Both the position numbers and the translations under genes were made by a program. Of a stretch of DNA of 64,000 nucleotides, positions 43,752-52,199 are shown piece by piece. Position 1 is the stretch's first letter; each line of letters begins with the position of its first letter. The notes under the pieces were generated by a model. The model was not told the DNA's origin. It did no database searches and saw nothing but the letters and a program-made list of their open reading frames with translations. Source of the DNA: Microtetraspora glauca (lineage in GTDB: Bacteria; Actinomycetota; Actinomycetes; Streptosporangiales; Streptosporangiaceae). Location of the stretch: assembly GCA_001570385.1 (NCBI GenBank), contig BBYL01000015.1, forward strand, positions 72,659 through 136,658. The letters run 5' to 3'.

Positions 43752-44864
43752 ATGAAAATCGGGACGTTCGAGGTGTGGCCTCCGGTGGTGCTGGCCCCGA
43801 TGGCGGGGATCACCAACATCGGCTTCCGCACGCTCTGCCGCGAGCAGGGCGGCGGCCTGTTCGTCTCCGAGATGATCACTTCGCGGGCGCTGGTGGAACG
43901 GGTGCCGCTGACGTTCCAGATGATCCGCTTCGGTGCGGAGGAGCACCCGCGCAGCATCCAGCTCTACGGCGTCGACCCGGCCATCATCGGCAAGGCCGCC
44001 CGGATGATCGCCGAAGAGGACCTGGCCGACCACATCGACCTGAACTTCGGCTGTCCCGTGCCCAAGGTGACCAGGCGGGGCGGCGGCTCGGCGCTGCCGT
44101 ACAAGCGGAACCTGCTGCGGGCCATCCTCCGGGAGGCGGTGAAGAACGCCGGGCCGCTGCCGGTGACGATCAAGATGCGCAAGGGCATCGACGACGATCA
44201 CCTGACCTACCTCGACGCGGGCCGGATCGCGGCGGAGGAGGGCGTCGCGGCGGTCGCCCTCCACGCGCGTACGGCGAAGCAGCACTACGGCGGCTCCGCC
44301 GACTGGGACGCCGTCAAGCGGCTCAAGGACGCGGTGCCCGAGATCCCCGTGCTGGGCAACGGGGACATCTGGACGGCGGACGACGCCCTGCGCATGGTGG
44401 CGGAGACCGGCTGCGACGGCGTCGTGGTCGGCCGCGGCTGCCTCGGCAGGCCGTGGGTGTTCCGCGACCTGGACCTCGCCTTCCAGGGGTCGGCGGAGCG
44501 GACCCGGCCGTCGCTCGGCGAGGTCGCGGCCATGATGATCCGTCACGCCGAGCTGCTGTGCGAGGTCATCGGCAGCGAGCCGCACGGGCTGGCCGACTTC
44601 CGCAAGCACGTGGGGTGGTACCTCAAGGGCTTCGTGATCGGCGCCGACACGCGGCGCGCGCTCACCACCGTGTCGAGTCTCGCCGAGCTGCGCGAGCGGG
44701 CCGCCGAGTTGGACCCCAGCCGGCCGTGGCCGGCCGAGGCGGACGGCCCGCGCGGAAAGAGCGGCGAGCGGGACAAGGTCATGCTTCCGCACGGCTGGCT
44801 CGACGACCCCGACGAGATGGCCGTCCCCGGCGCGGACGCCGAGGACGCCACCTCGGGTGGGTGA
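43752..44864 (+). CDS. dusB: tRNA-dihydrouridine synthase
   Basis: FMN enzyme that reduces uridine to dihydrouridine in the D loop of tRNA. The 370 residues have VVLAPMAGITNIGFR near residue 12, IDLNFGCPVPKVTRRGGGSA with the catalytic Cys near 102, VTIKMRKGID near 140, LHARTAKQHYGG and IPVLGNGDIW for FMN phosphate binding. The ATG at 43752 lacks a ribosome site; GACAAT at 43740-43745, six bases before it, suggests a leaderless mRNA. Confidence 0.94.
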   Translation: MKIGTFEVWPPVVLAPMAGITNIGFRTLCREQGGGLFVSEMITSRALVERVPLTFQMIRFGAEEHPRSIQLYGVDPAIIGKAARMIAEEDLADHIDLNFGCPVPKVTRRGGGSALPYKRNLLRAILREAVKNAGPLPVTIKMRKGIDDDHLTYLDAGRIAAEEGVAAVALHARTAKQHYGGSADWDAVKRLKDAVPEIPVLGNGDIWTADDALRMVAETGCDGVVVGRGCLGRPWVFRDLDLAFQGSAERTRPSLGEVAAMMIRHAELLCEVIGSEPHGLADFRKHVGWYLKGFVIGADTRRALTTVSSLAELRERAAELDPSRPWPAEADGPRGKSGERDKVMLPHGWLDDPDEMAVPGADAEDATSGG

Positions 44865-44873
44865 CTCAGTCCC

Positions 44874-47363
44874 TCAGAGGCGGGCCATGCCGGTGACATG
44901 GAGCACGGCGTGGCCCTCCTCGTCGGAGGCGGCGAGGTCCACCTGCGCGGTGATCCCCCAGTCGAGGTGGCCGGCCGGGTCCTCGATGACCTGGCGAACC
45001 CGCCACAGCTCCTTCTCCTCCTCGATCTGGAGCAGCGCGGGACCGCGGGCGGACGGACCGGTGCCGATCTCGTCGTGCTCCTCGTAGTACGCGTCGAGCG
45101 CCTCGGCCCAGTCCACCTCGGACGCCAGCTCGACCAGCTCCTCCTCGCGGTCCAGGGCGGCGAGCTCGACCATGCGGAACATCGCGTTGCGTACCAGCAC
45201 CCGGAACGCCCGCGCGTTGGCCGTGACCGGCCTGATCCTGGACTCCAGCTCGGTCTCGGCCTCGAGAGCCTCCGACGGGTTGGCCAGCTTCTCCCACTCG
45301 TCGATCAGACTGGAGTCCACCTGGCGGACCAGCTCGCCGAGCCACTCGATCAAGTCGATCAGGTCGTCGGTCTTGAGGTGCTCCGGCACGGTCTTCGACA
45401 GCGTCCGGTAGGCGTCGGCGAGGTACCGCAGGACCGTACCCTCCGACCGGGCCAGCTCGTAGAACTGGATGTAGTCGGTGAAGGTCATCGCGCGCTCGTA
45501 CATGTCCCGCACGATCGTCTTGGGACTGACCGTGTGGTCGCCGACCCACGGATGGCCGCGCCGGTAGGTCTCGTACGCGCCGAACAGCAGGTCGGCGAGC
45601 GGCATCGGGTAGGTGATCTCGGCGAGGCGCTCCATGCGCTCCTCGTACTCGACGCCGTCGGCCTTCATCTGGGCGACGGCCTCGCCACGCGCCTTGTTGA
45701 GCTGCGCGTGCAGGATCTGGCGCGGATCGTCCAGCGTCGACTCGATGATCGAGACGATGTCGAGCGCGTACGTCGGCGACTCGGGGTTGAGCAGCTCGAA
45801 CGCCGCGAGCGCGAAAGTGGACAGCGCCTGGTTGAGCGCGAAGTCCTCCTGGAGGTCCACGGTGAGGCGGGCCCTGCGGCCGTGCTCGTCCGGTTCCTTG
45901 AGCGTCTCGACGATGCCGCCGGCGAGCAGCGAGCGGTAGATCGCGATCGCGTGGCTGATGTGCCGCCGCTGCGCCTTGCGATCCTCGTGGTTGTCGGTGA
46001 GCAGCCGCTTCATCGCCTGGAAGCAGTCGCCCGGCCGGTTGATCACCGACAGCAGCATCGCGTTGCTGACTTTGAACCGGGAGGTCAGCGGCTCGGGCTC
46101 GGCCGTCTGCAGCTTCTCGAAGGTCTCCTCGCTCCAGCCGACGAAACCCTCCGGGGGCTTCTTGCGGGCGTAGCCGCGCCTCCGCTTGGGGTCGTCGCCG
46201 ATCTTGGCCAGGGCCCTCTCGTTCTCGATCACGTGGTCCGGCGCCTGGCACACGACGTAGCCGACGGTGTCGAACCCGGCCCGGCCGGCGCGTCCGGCGA
46301 TCTGGTGGAACTCGCGGGCGCGCAGTCTGCGCACCCGGTTGCCGTCGAACTTCGACAGGGCGGTGAACAACACCGTGCGGATCGGCACGTTGACCCCCAC
46401 GCCCAGCGTGTCGGTGCCGCAGATGACCTTGAGCAGGCCCGCCTGCGCGAGCCGTTCCACCAGGCGGCGGTATTTCGGGAGCATCCCGGCGTGGTGCACG
46501 CCGATGCCGTGCCGTACGAGGCGGGAGAGGGCTCGCCCGAAGCGCGTGGTGAACCGGAAGTTGCCGATGAGCGCGGCGATGGCCTCCTTCTCGGCCTTCG
46601 AGCACATGTTGATGCTCATCAGGGACTGGGCCCGCTCCATCGCGGCCGCCTGGGTGAAGTGCACGACGTAGACCGGGGCCTGCTGCGTCGACAGCAGCTC
46701 CTCCAGGGTCTCGTGCAGCGGCGTCACCCGGTAGGAGTAGAGCAGCGGCACCGGCCGCTCGGCGTTCTTCACCACGGCGGTGGGGCGTCCCGTCCGGCGG
46801 GTGAGGTCCTTCTCGAACCGCTCGACGTCTCCCAGCGTGGCCGACATCAGCACGAACTGGGCCTGAGGCAGCTCCAGCAGCGGCACCTGCCAGGCCCAGC
46901 CGCGGTCAGGCTCGGCGTAGAAGTGGAACTCGTCCATGATGACGGTGCCGACGTCGGCGTCCGCGCCGTCCCTCAGCGCCATCTGGGCGAGGATCTCCGC
47001 GGTGCAGCAGATGATCGGGGCGTCGGAGTTGACCGAGGCGTCACCGGTCATCATCCCGACGTTCTCGGTGCCGAAGATCGCGCACAGGTCGAAGAACTTC
47101 TCCGACACCAGCGCCTTGATCGGCGCGGTGTAGAAGCTCACCTCGTCCCTCGCGAGGGCCGCGAAGTGGGCTCCGGCGGCGACCAGGCTCTTGCCCGACC
47201 CGGTCGGGGTGGCCAGGATCACGTTGTTGCCGGAGACGACCTCGATCAGCGCCTCCTCCTGCGCCGGGTACAGCGTGAGCCCCCGCTCGGTGTTCCAGGC
47301 GCTGAACGCCTCGTAGAGCGAGTCGGCGTCACTGTCGGCCGGAAGGCGCCCGATGAGATTCAT
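44874..47363 (-). CDS. Ski2-like DEAD/DEAH helicase with DUF3516
   Basis: Superfamily 2 helicase of about 829 residues. RecA-like domain 1 has ILATPTGSGKSLVAAG (motif I), VIMDEFHFYAEPDRGW (DEFH, motif II) and VLMSATLGDV (motif III); domain 2 has VHHAGMLPKYRRL, CGTDTLGVGVNVP and QIAGRAGRAGFD (motif VI). The remaining 400 residues are the DUF3516 helical part common to actinobacterial relatives. It likely unwinds structured RNA or DNA in RNA turnover. Start at ATG 47363 is uncertain; a TTG four codons earlier follows AAGGTGA. Converges with dusB with a 9-bp gap. Confidence 0.88.
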   Translation of the reverse strand: MNLIGRLPADSDADSLYEAFSAWNTERGLTLYPAQEEALIEVVSGNNVILATPTGSGKSLVAAGAHFAALARDEVSFYTAPIKALVSEKFFDLCAIFGTENVGMMTGDASVNSDAPIICCTAEILAQMALRDGADADVGTVIMDEFHFYAEPDRGWAWQVPLLELPQAQFVLMSATLGDVERFEKDLTRRTGRPTAVVKNAERPVPLLYSYRVTPLHETLEELLSTQQAPVYVVHFTQAAAMERAQSLMSINMCSKAEKEAIAALIGNFRFTTRFGRALSRLVRHGIGVHHAGMLPKYRRLVERLAQAGLLKVICGTDTLGVGVNVPIRTVLFTALSKFDGNRVRRLRAREFHQIAGRAGRAGFDTVGYVVCQAPDHVIENERALAKIGDDPKRRRGYARKKPPEGFVGWSEETFEKLQTAEPEPLTSRFKVSNAMLLSVINRPGDCFQAMKRLLTDNHEDRKAQRRHISHAIAIYRSLLAGGIVETLKEPDEHGRRARLTVDLQEDFALNQALSTFALAAFELLNPESPTYALDIVSIIESTLDDPRQILHAQLNKARGEAVAQMKADGVEYEERMERLAEITYPMPLADLLFGAYETYRRGHPWVGDHTVSPKTIVRDMYERAMTFTDYIQFYELARSEGTVLRYLADAYRTLSKTVPEHLKTDDLIDLIEWLGELVRQVDSSLIDEWEKLANPSEALEAETELESRIRPVTANARAFRVLVRNAMFRMVELAALDREEELVELASEVDWAEALDAYYEEHDEIGTGPSARGPALLQIEEEKELWRVRQVIEDPAGHLDWGITAQVDLAASDEEGHAVLHVTGMARL

Positions 47364-47755
47364 GCTGGTTATCAAATCACCTTAAGTCTGGAGATATCCG
47401 TCTCCAAGTGGGAGCGGAAACGCCGCACGGCCGTCGTGCGGCGTCTGCTAAGTTACCGGCTCCCCGGAGATGGCCACGCTGACACATGCGGACCGATGGT
47501 CCCCCGCCGCCGGGCCGGCGAAGAGCCGAAACCGTCGAAGGGGTTTCGAGTCCCCGGGGTCTTGCGCCATCGCGCCTGTACGGCTGTCGCAGCCGGACAC
47601 GGCGGCCCGACCGGCGGGTTCGTGGGGGACGAAGCTTCTCTCCCCCGGTAGAAGGAACCCCAACCTGAACGCCTTTCGGTGAACGGCCATCCGCCTCGAG
47701 GTCCGTTACTGTCAGCGACTGTTCCATCACAGACCCCCCGAAGGGAACTGGTACG
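47364..47755. other. Intergenic region with hairpins, no gene supported
   Basis: About 390 bases between divergent genes. It holds GGAGA-N6-TCTCC (47390-47405) and a perfect 10-bp hairpin ACGCCGCACG/CGTGCGGCGT (47420-47444, loop GCCGT). An 80-residue frame on the minus strand (47448-47690) lacks a good ribosome site and family resemblance. Confidence 0.5.
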
Positions 47756-48238
47756 TTGACCGTGACAATTGAGAGCTTGGACAGGCGGGTCACCGTGCTC
47801 GAAGGACAAGTGAAGACCGTGAGTCACTTCGCCGGGCTGGCGCAGCGGCGTTACGAGGCCACCGCGGAATGCGTCGGCTTCGTGCAGATCGAGATCAAGG
47901 AACTGCGCACAGAGATGAACGAGCGGTTCGACGCGCTCGGCACGCGCGTCGGCAGGCTCGAGGAGCGGATGGACCGCTTTGAAGAGCGGATGGATCGCTT
48001 TGAAGAGCGGATGGATCGCTTTGAAGAGCGGATGGATCGCTTTGAAGAGCGGATGGATCGCTTCGACGAGCGCCTCACCAACGTCGAGAACCGCCTCACC
48101 AACGTCGAGAACCGGCTCGCGAAGGTCGAGAACCGGCTCGCGAAGGTCGAGCATCGCCTGGACGGGGTCGAGGTGATCCTGAAGTCGCATGGCGAGATGC
48201 TGCAGGAGATCCTCCGCAGGCTTCCGCCCGCCGCCTGA
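47756..48238 (+). CDS. Coiled-coil protein with DNA-encoded heptads
   Basis: Protein of 160 residues, almost entirely a coiled coil. The central part repeats the heptad EERMDRF five times, followed by (L)TNVENR and AKVENR units, so each 7-residue turn is a 21-bp DNA repeat. No enzyme domain is seen. The N-terminus ESLDRRVTVLEGQVKTV and C-terminus EMLQEILRRLPPA are also heptad-like. The TTG start follows AAGGGA by about 10 bases; a GTG two codons later is possible. Likely a scaffold or a partner of the membrane or chromosome; cannot be named. Confidence 0.65.
   Translation: MTVTIESLDRRVTVLEGQVKTVSHFAGLAQRRYEATAECVGFVQIEIKELRTEMNERFDALGTRVGRLEERMDRFEERMDRFEERMDRFEERMDRFEERMDRFDERLTNVENRLTNVENRLAKVENRLAKVEHRLDGVEVILKSHGEMLQEILRRLPPAA
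47963..48067 (+). repeat. 21-bp tandem repeat, five copies
   Basis: Units starting GAGCGGATGGATCGCTTTGA at 47963, 47984, 48005, 48026 and 48047. The first has C for T once and the last diverges at its end; the middle three are identical, a sign of recent slippage. Confidence 0.92.
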
Positions 48239-48267
48239 CCGGGCCGGCCGGGAACCGGACCCCGGCT

Positions 48268-48954
48268 TCAGAGCCCGAGATCCTCGATCTCCTTGAGCAG
48301 CGCCGACCGGGAGTCGCCCGTGGCCGTGGTCCCCGTGGACTTGGGCGACCGGCTCTCCCGGTCGGGGGAGACGGCGGGCCGGCGGTCACGGAACAGATAG
48401 CCGCCGGCGATGCCGCCCACGAATCCGAACAGGTGCGCCTGCCAGCCGATCCCCTCGGCCGGCAGGAGCCCGGTGAACTGGTAGGCGAAACACAGCCCCA
48501 TGACCACGCCGATCACGATGTCGATCAGGTGCCGGTCGAACGCCCCGCGTACCAGGATGTATCCGAAGTAGCCGAACACCAGCCCGCTCGCCCCGGCTCC
48601 TACGGTCGAGGGGGCGGCGGTGAACCAGGCGCCGAGCCCGCTCGCGACGGCGATCAGGGCGGTCACCCCCAGAAACTTCTTCACCCCTCGATATGCCGCG
48701 AGGAATCCGAAGATGAACAGGGGGCCGGAGTTGCCCTCGATGTGGGCCCAGCTCCAGTGCAGGAACGGAGCGGAGACGATGCCGGGCAGCCCGTCCAGCT
48801 CCCAGGACCTGATCCCGTAGCTGTAACTGAGCCCGTAGTCACCGGCCCAGTTCACGACCTGGATGACCCAGATGAGGCCGAGGAAACCGACCATGACCCA
48901 GAACGCCTTCCGGGCCTCGGCGATCATGATTTCCGCGGTGCGGCCGTCGCTCAA
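48268..48954 (-). CDS. Rhomboid family intramembrane protease
   Basis: Membrane protein of about 228 residues with six helices. The catalytic Ser lies in VGAGASGLVFGYFGYI near residue 122 and the His in WQAHLFGFVGGIAGG near residue 180; HIEGNSGPLFIFG is the usual HxxxN loop. The C-terminal 45 residues are charged and cytosolic. The TTG at 48954 is preferred because GGGGAGG lies four bases upstream; an ATG at 48927 is in frame. Substrates unknown. Confidence 0.88.
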   Translation of the reverse strand: MSDGRTAEIMIAEARKAFWVMVGFLGLIWVIQVVNWAGDYGLSYSYGIRSWELDGLPGIVSAPFLHWSWAHIEGNSGPLFIFGFLAAYRGVKKFLGVTALIAVASGLGAWFTAAPSTVGAGASGLVFGYFGYILVRGAFDRHLIDIVIGVVMGLCFAYQFTGLLPAEGIGWQAHLFGFVGGIAGGYLFRDRRPAVSPDRESRSPKSTGTTATGDSRSALLKEIEDLGL

Positions 48955-49192
48955 CGAACCTCCCCGTCCGCTGGATGCTGCAGCCGAAAGATATCTCCCG
49001 CCGCGGGCGATCGCCACCGCTCCGGCTCTGATGACGGTCCAGGCGGCGCGGTCCGGATGACGGGCCTCCCCGGACGGCACGCGCGGCACCGCCTCCGCGG
49101 CCGGCTCAGGCAAATGGTGTCGAGACAAGGATGCGGACGGTCCGGAGCGGCCGGCGGGCCGGGCCGCCCCCGGCCGGCCGGTGCTGGTTCGG

Positions 49193-49594
49193 TCAGGCCC
49201 GTTCGATGACGATGACGGGGATCTCCCGCGCGGTCTTCCGCTGGTAATCGTCGTAGGCGGGCCAGGTGGCGGTCATCGCCCGCCACATGTCCGGCTTCTC
49301 CTCGGGCGTCGCCGTACGCGCGACGGCGGCGAACCTTTCTCCCCTGACCTGGAACTCCACGTTGGGGTCGGCCTCCAGGTTCCGATACCAGAGCGGTGGC
49401 TCGTCGGCCCCGCCCTTTGACGCCACCACCAGGTAGGCGTCGCCGTACTTCTGGTAGATGAGCGGGGTGCTGCGCCTGATCCCCGACTTGCGGCCGGTCG
49501 TCGTGAGGATCGCGACCGTCGTCCCCTGCCAGTCGTGGCCTTCCGCGCCGTCGGTCTCGACGTAGCGCTTTACGTGTTCGACGCCGAAGAGCAT
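49193..49594 (-). CDS. F420-dependent nitroreductase family (Ddn-type) protein
   Basis: Protein of 133 residues with the split beta-barrel of deazaflavin (F420)-dependent reductases. Landmarks are VAILTTTGRKSGIRRSTPL, YLVVASKGGADEPPLWYRN and NLEADPNVEFQVRGERFAA, the cofactor pocket blocks of the Ddn group. GGAGG lies six bases before the ATG. Such enzymes reduce quinones or nitro compounds with F420H2. Confidence 0.9.
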   Translation of the reverse strand: MLFGVEHVKRYVETDGAEGHDWQGTTVAILTTTGRKSGIRRSTPLIYQKYGDAYLVVASKGGADEPPLWYRNLEADPNVEFQVRGERFAAVARTATPEEKPDMWRAMTATWPAYDDYQRKTAREIPVIVIERA

Positions 49595-49868
49595 GCCGTC
49601 CTCCTGTTGTGGCTGGATACCGAGTCGATCCGCGCGCTGACCCGTGGCGACGCCGTTCTGGATCCTCCGCGATCCTCCAGCGCCATCCGGTGACAGTCAC
49701 GATCCGCGCGCATGGGTGACGCACGATCATGAAAGCGCTCCGCCGCCGAACGGGGCGGCGGGGCGCGACCATGCGTGCGGGCCGAGCCCTTGGCCGGCGA
49801 CCGATCGACGGGGGAACCATACTTTCCCGCCGGGCGCGCGTGTACACCCCGGCCGTTATCCGTAGCGG

Positions 49869-50942
49869 CTACACGATCGAGCCGGACCAGATCTTCGTGG
49901 CCGCGGAGTAGACGCCGTACGTCTCACCGTCGAAGTAGGGGGAGACGCTCGTGTCGTAGCGCTTGTCGCCGTCGGTGTCGGAGACGCTGATGGTGATGCC
50001 GTTGAGGTAGCCGAGGCGACTCTCATTGCTGTAGCGGAGCACCCAGGAGGAGCCGAGGGAGCCTTCGCCGGTGAACGGAGAGTCGACGCCGATCGCCTGG
50101 TCGGCATGGAAGTCGGCGAATCTCATGGCGAACCTCTGCCCGCTGGACCATTCGAGGGTCTGACCCGTGTAAGGGCGGGTGCCGTCCAGGTGGGGGCCGG
50201 CCGGATAGCCGAAGACGTGGGCCGAGGCGCTCAGCTTCTGGTTCCAGGTGAGGCCCTGCCCGGCGACGTTGTCGCCCAGCCTCCCGCTGTCGGTCAGCCC
50301 CCCGGAGGGAGAGGAGAGAACGCCGTTGTAGACGTTGACGAAGGCGTAGTCGCGGTTGTAGTCCCTGTACCTGTCGAAGTCGTAGTGGGTGAAGGCCTGC
50401 TTTCCGACGTAGAGGCCCCACGGGGTCGTGCCCTCGGAGTAGCCGGGAACGAAGACCCATTTGTCGAGTGTGGTGGCGTTGCTCTGGGTGTCGTACACGC
50501 AGTGACCGGCCGTGGCGACCAGGTTGCGGTAGGTCGACTGTACGGAGGTGCCGCTGCACCAGTGCGGCTGACCGTCGGCGCCGACGAAGAACACCTTGCC
50601 CGTGGTCGCGGGCAGGCTGACGTCCAGTGAGGACGCGCCGGAGGTCTTCGGATCATCTGACGCCGGAACGGAGCCGGGCACGCCGTCCGCGACGGAGGCG
50701 GTGGACGCGGTGGACGCGGCGGGCACGCGTTCGCCGGAGACCACGGTCTGCACGTTGTACGGCGTGGCGTTCTTCAGGTTGGCCCCTCCGTCGCCGAGCC
50801 AGAACGCCGCGACCTGCTGAGCGGCCGGCACGTCACCGGCCAGGGGGGCGGACACCTCGTTGGCGGCACGAGCCGGTGCGGAGACGAGAACGGAGCCCAG
50901 CAGGCCGACGCTGACACCCACGGCGACTGATGCGCGCTTCAT
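49869..50942 (-). CDS. Secreted trypsin-like serine protease
   Basis: Exported chymotrypsin-fold protein of 357 residues. The signal peptide KRASVAVGVSVGLLGSVLVS is cleaved near SAPARA. A propeptide-like stretch with STASTASVADG follows. The catalytic triad is likely His in VATAGHCVY near residue 147, Asp in DYAFVNVYNG near 203 and Ser in GEGSLGSSWVLRY near 298. The last motif departs from GDSGG and is closer to glutamyl endopeptidase-like secreted proteases. Probably degrades protein outside the cell. Confidence 0.82.
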   Translation of the reverse strand: MKRASVAVGVSVGLLGSVLVSAPARAANEVSAPLAGDVPAAQQVAAFWLGDGGANLKNATPYNVQTVVSGERVPAASTASTASVADGVPGSVPASDDPKTSGASSLDVSLPATTGKVFFVGADGQPHWCSGTSVQSTYRNLVATAGHCVYDTQSNATTLDKWVFVPGYSEGTTPWGLYVGKQAFTHYDFDRYRDYNRDYAFVNVYNGVLSSPSGGLTDSGRLGDNVAGQGLTWNQKLSASAHVFGYPAGPHLDGTRPYTGQTLEWSSGQRFAMRFADFHADQAIGVDSPFTGEGSLGSSWVLRYSNESRLGYLNGITISVSDTDGDKRYDTSVSPYFDGETYGVYSAATKIWSGSIV

Positions 50943-51507
50943 GGTTGATCTCCAAGTTTGTCAAGGGACGTCGTTTCGCGGCCCATGCGTCAGTAGGGCA
51001 CTCCGGCGGGGCCGAGAGGCGTCGGCCAGGGAGATCCGCGCCGTCACGCGGGAGTCACCCATCACGCCGGCCGCCGCCGCCACCCGCTGGGCAGCTCAGC
51101 CGACGATCGATGTGGAGCAGTTCTCAGGCCGCTTCAGGTCCTCACGGCGCCCCGGCCTCTTCTCCGTACGCCCGTCGGCGACGGACAAGCGATCCGGCGG
51201 CTCCCGCTGGAGCTTCGCGCCTCGCTCAGGCGAGCCTGCTCCGGCCACGTCATCACCTGTGCCGCGCTGACATGGCCCCGCAGCCTGGCGTGGCTCCTAT
51301 GAGATCCGGCCCATGGGCGACTCCTAATCCCTGAGATGAAGGACCGGATCACCGTAAAGAGGGCGACTTGTAATTCACTTGGCCCGCGCGCCTTGGGCCG
51401 AGTTGGGCGGTTCCTCAGACTCGCTGAACTCGGCGGTTCCTCAGATTCCCCTGAGCGCTCGGCGGTTCCTCAGCGGGCCTGTGCCGCTCCGAAGGGCGTG
51501 GTCGGGG
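50943..51507. other. Intergenic region with three GGCGGTTCCTCAG repeats
   Basis: About 565 bases, no supportable gene. It contains the protease promoter region and, near the right end, three copies of GGCGGTTCCTCAG at 51406-51418, 51432-51444 and 51461-51473 (26 and 29 bp apart), with an inverted repeat CTCAG-N6-CTGAG across 51440-51455. The role is unknown; this could be terminator-like structure downstream of tetR or a protein-binding array. Confidence 0.55.
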
Positions 51508-52089
51508 CTACCCGTCCTCTCGTGCGTCCTGCTCCTCGGCGCTCTCGATCAGGTCCAGCGCGACCTTCAGCGCGGCCTCCGACCGCTCCTCGTCGGTCAC
51601 CTTCTCCTCACGCAGCACGAACCAGACCGCGTGCATCGAGAAGACCGCCATGGATCGCCGCAGCTTGATGTCGAGCGGGTCGTCGGTGTCGCAGAGCACG
51701 CTCAGGATCGTGGTCATCCGGGCGCGCATCATCTCTGCCTTGCCGTGCCCCCGCAGCGCGGTCTGGTTGCGTTCGAGGAAGCGCATGACCTCGTGGTCCC
51801 CGCAGCGGGTCATGTCCACGGAGTAACGGCGGACGAGTTCCCTGCGCGTCTCGGCGGTGCGCGGCTGATCCTTGGCCCAGGAGATCAGCGCGTCCAGCGA
51901 CTTGAGCCGGTCCTCCATGAGGCTGGCGACTATGTCGTCTTTTGTCTTGAAATGGTAATAAAGCGCGGCTTTGGTGACGTTGAGCGCCTCGGCGATCTCG
52001 CGTAGCGAGGTCGCCTCGTACCCCTGCTCGGTGAACAGTTGGAGCGCGACCTCTTGGATCCGACTCCGCGTGTCGGTCTGTGCACCCAT
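51508..52089 (-). CDS. TetR-family repressor of the adjacent MFS exporter
   Basis: Regulator of 193 residues with N-terminal helix-turn-helix (YEATSLREIAEALNVTKAALYY, then HFKTKDDIVASLMEDR) and a ligand-binding C-terminal domain. It is divergent from the MFS exporter at 52200. Two palindromes in the 110-bp gap are its likely operators (52115-52130, 52158-52173). The ligand would be a drug exported by the MFS protein. Confidence 0.88.
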   Translation of the reverse strand: MGAQTDTRSRIQEVALQLFTEQGYEATSLREIAEALNVTKAALYYHFKTKDDIVASLMEDRLKSLDALISWAKDQPRTAETRRELVRRYSVDMTRCGDHEVMRFLERNQTALRGHGKAEMMRARMTTILSVLCDTDDPLDIKLRRSMAVFSMHAVWFVLREEKVTDEERSEAALKVALDLIESAEEQDAREDG

Positions 52090-52114
52090 TGCCTTGCTTT
52101 ACCCCTTTATTTAA

Positions 52115-52130
52115 CTTGACGGCCGGTAAG
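52115..52130. promoter_or_regulatory. TetR operator-like site 1
   Basis: CTTGACGGCCGGTAAG, an imperfect 16-bp palindrome close to the tetR start. It is nearly the reverse of site 2. Confidence 0.65.
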
Positions 52131-52157
52131 CACGGAGCCTACCGTATCCCTCTGCCG

Positions 52158-52173
52158 CTTACCGGTCGGCAAG
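52158..52173. promoter_or_regulatory. TetR operator-like site 2
   Basis: CTTACCGGTCGGCAAG, an imperfect 16-bp palindrome 27 bp before the exporter start. Both sites fit CTTRMCGRYCGGYAAG. Their centres are 43 bp apart, about four helical turns. Confidence 0.65.
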
Positions 52174-52199
52174 TAAGTCACATATCAAGGGGGACGTCG

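Noticed and set aside
47448..47690. An 80-codon minus-strand frame before the helicase
   Set aside because: No ribosome site, no recognisable pattern; left as non-coding.
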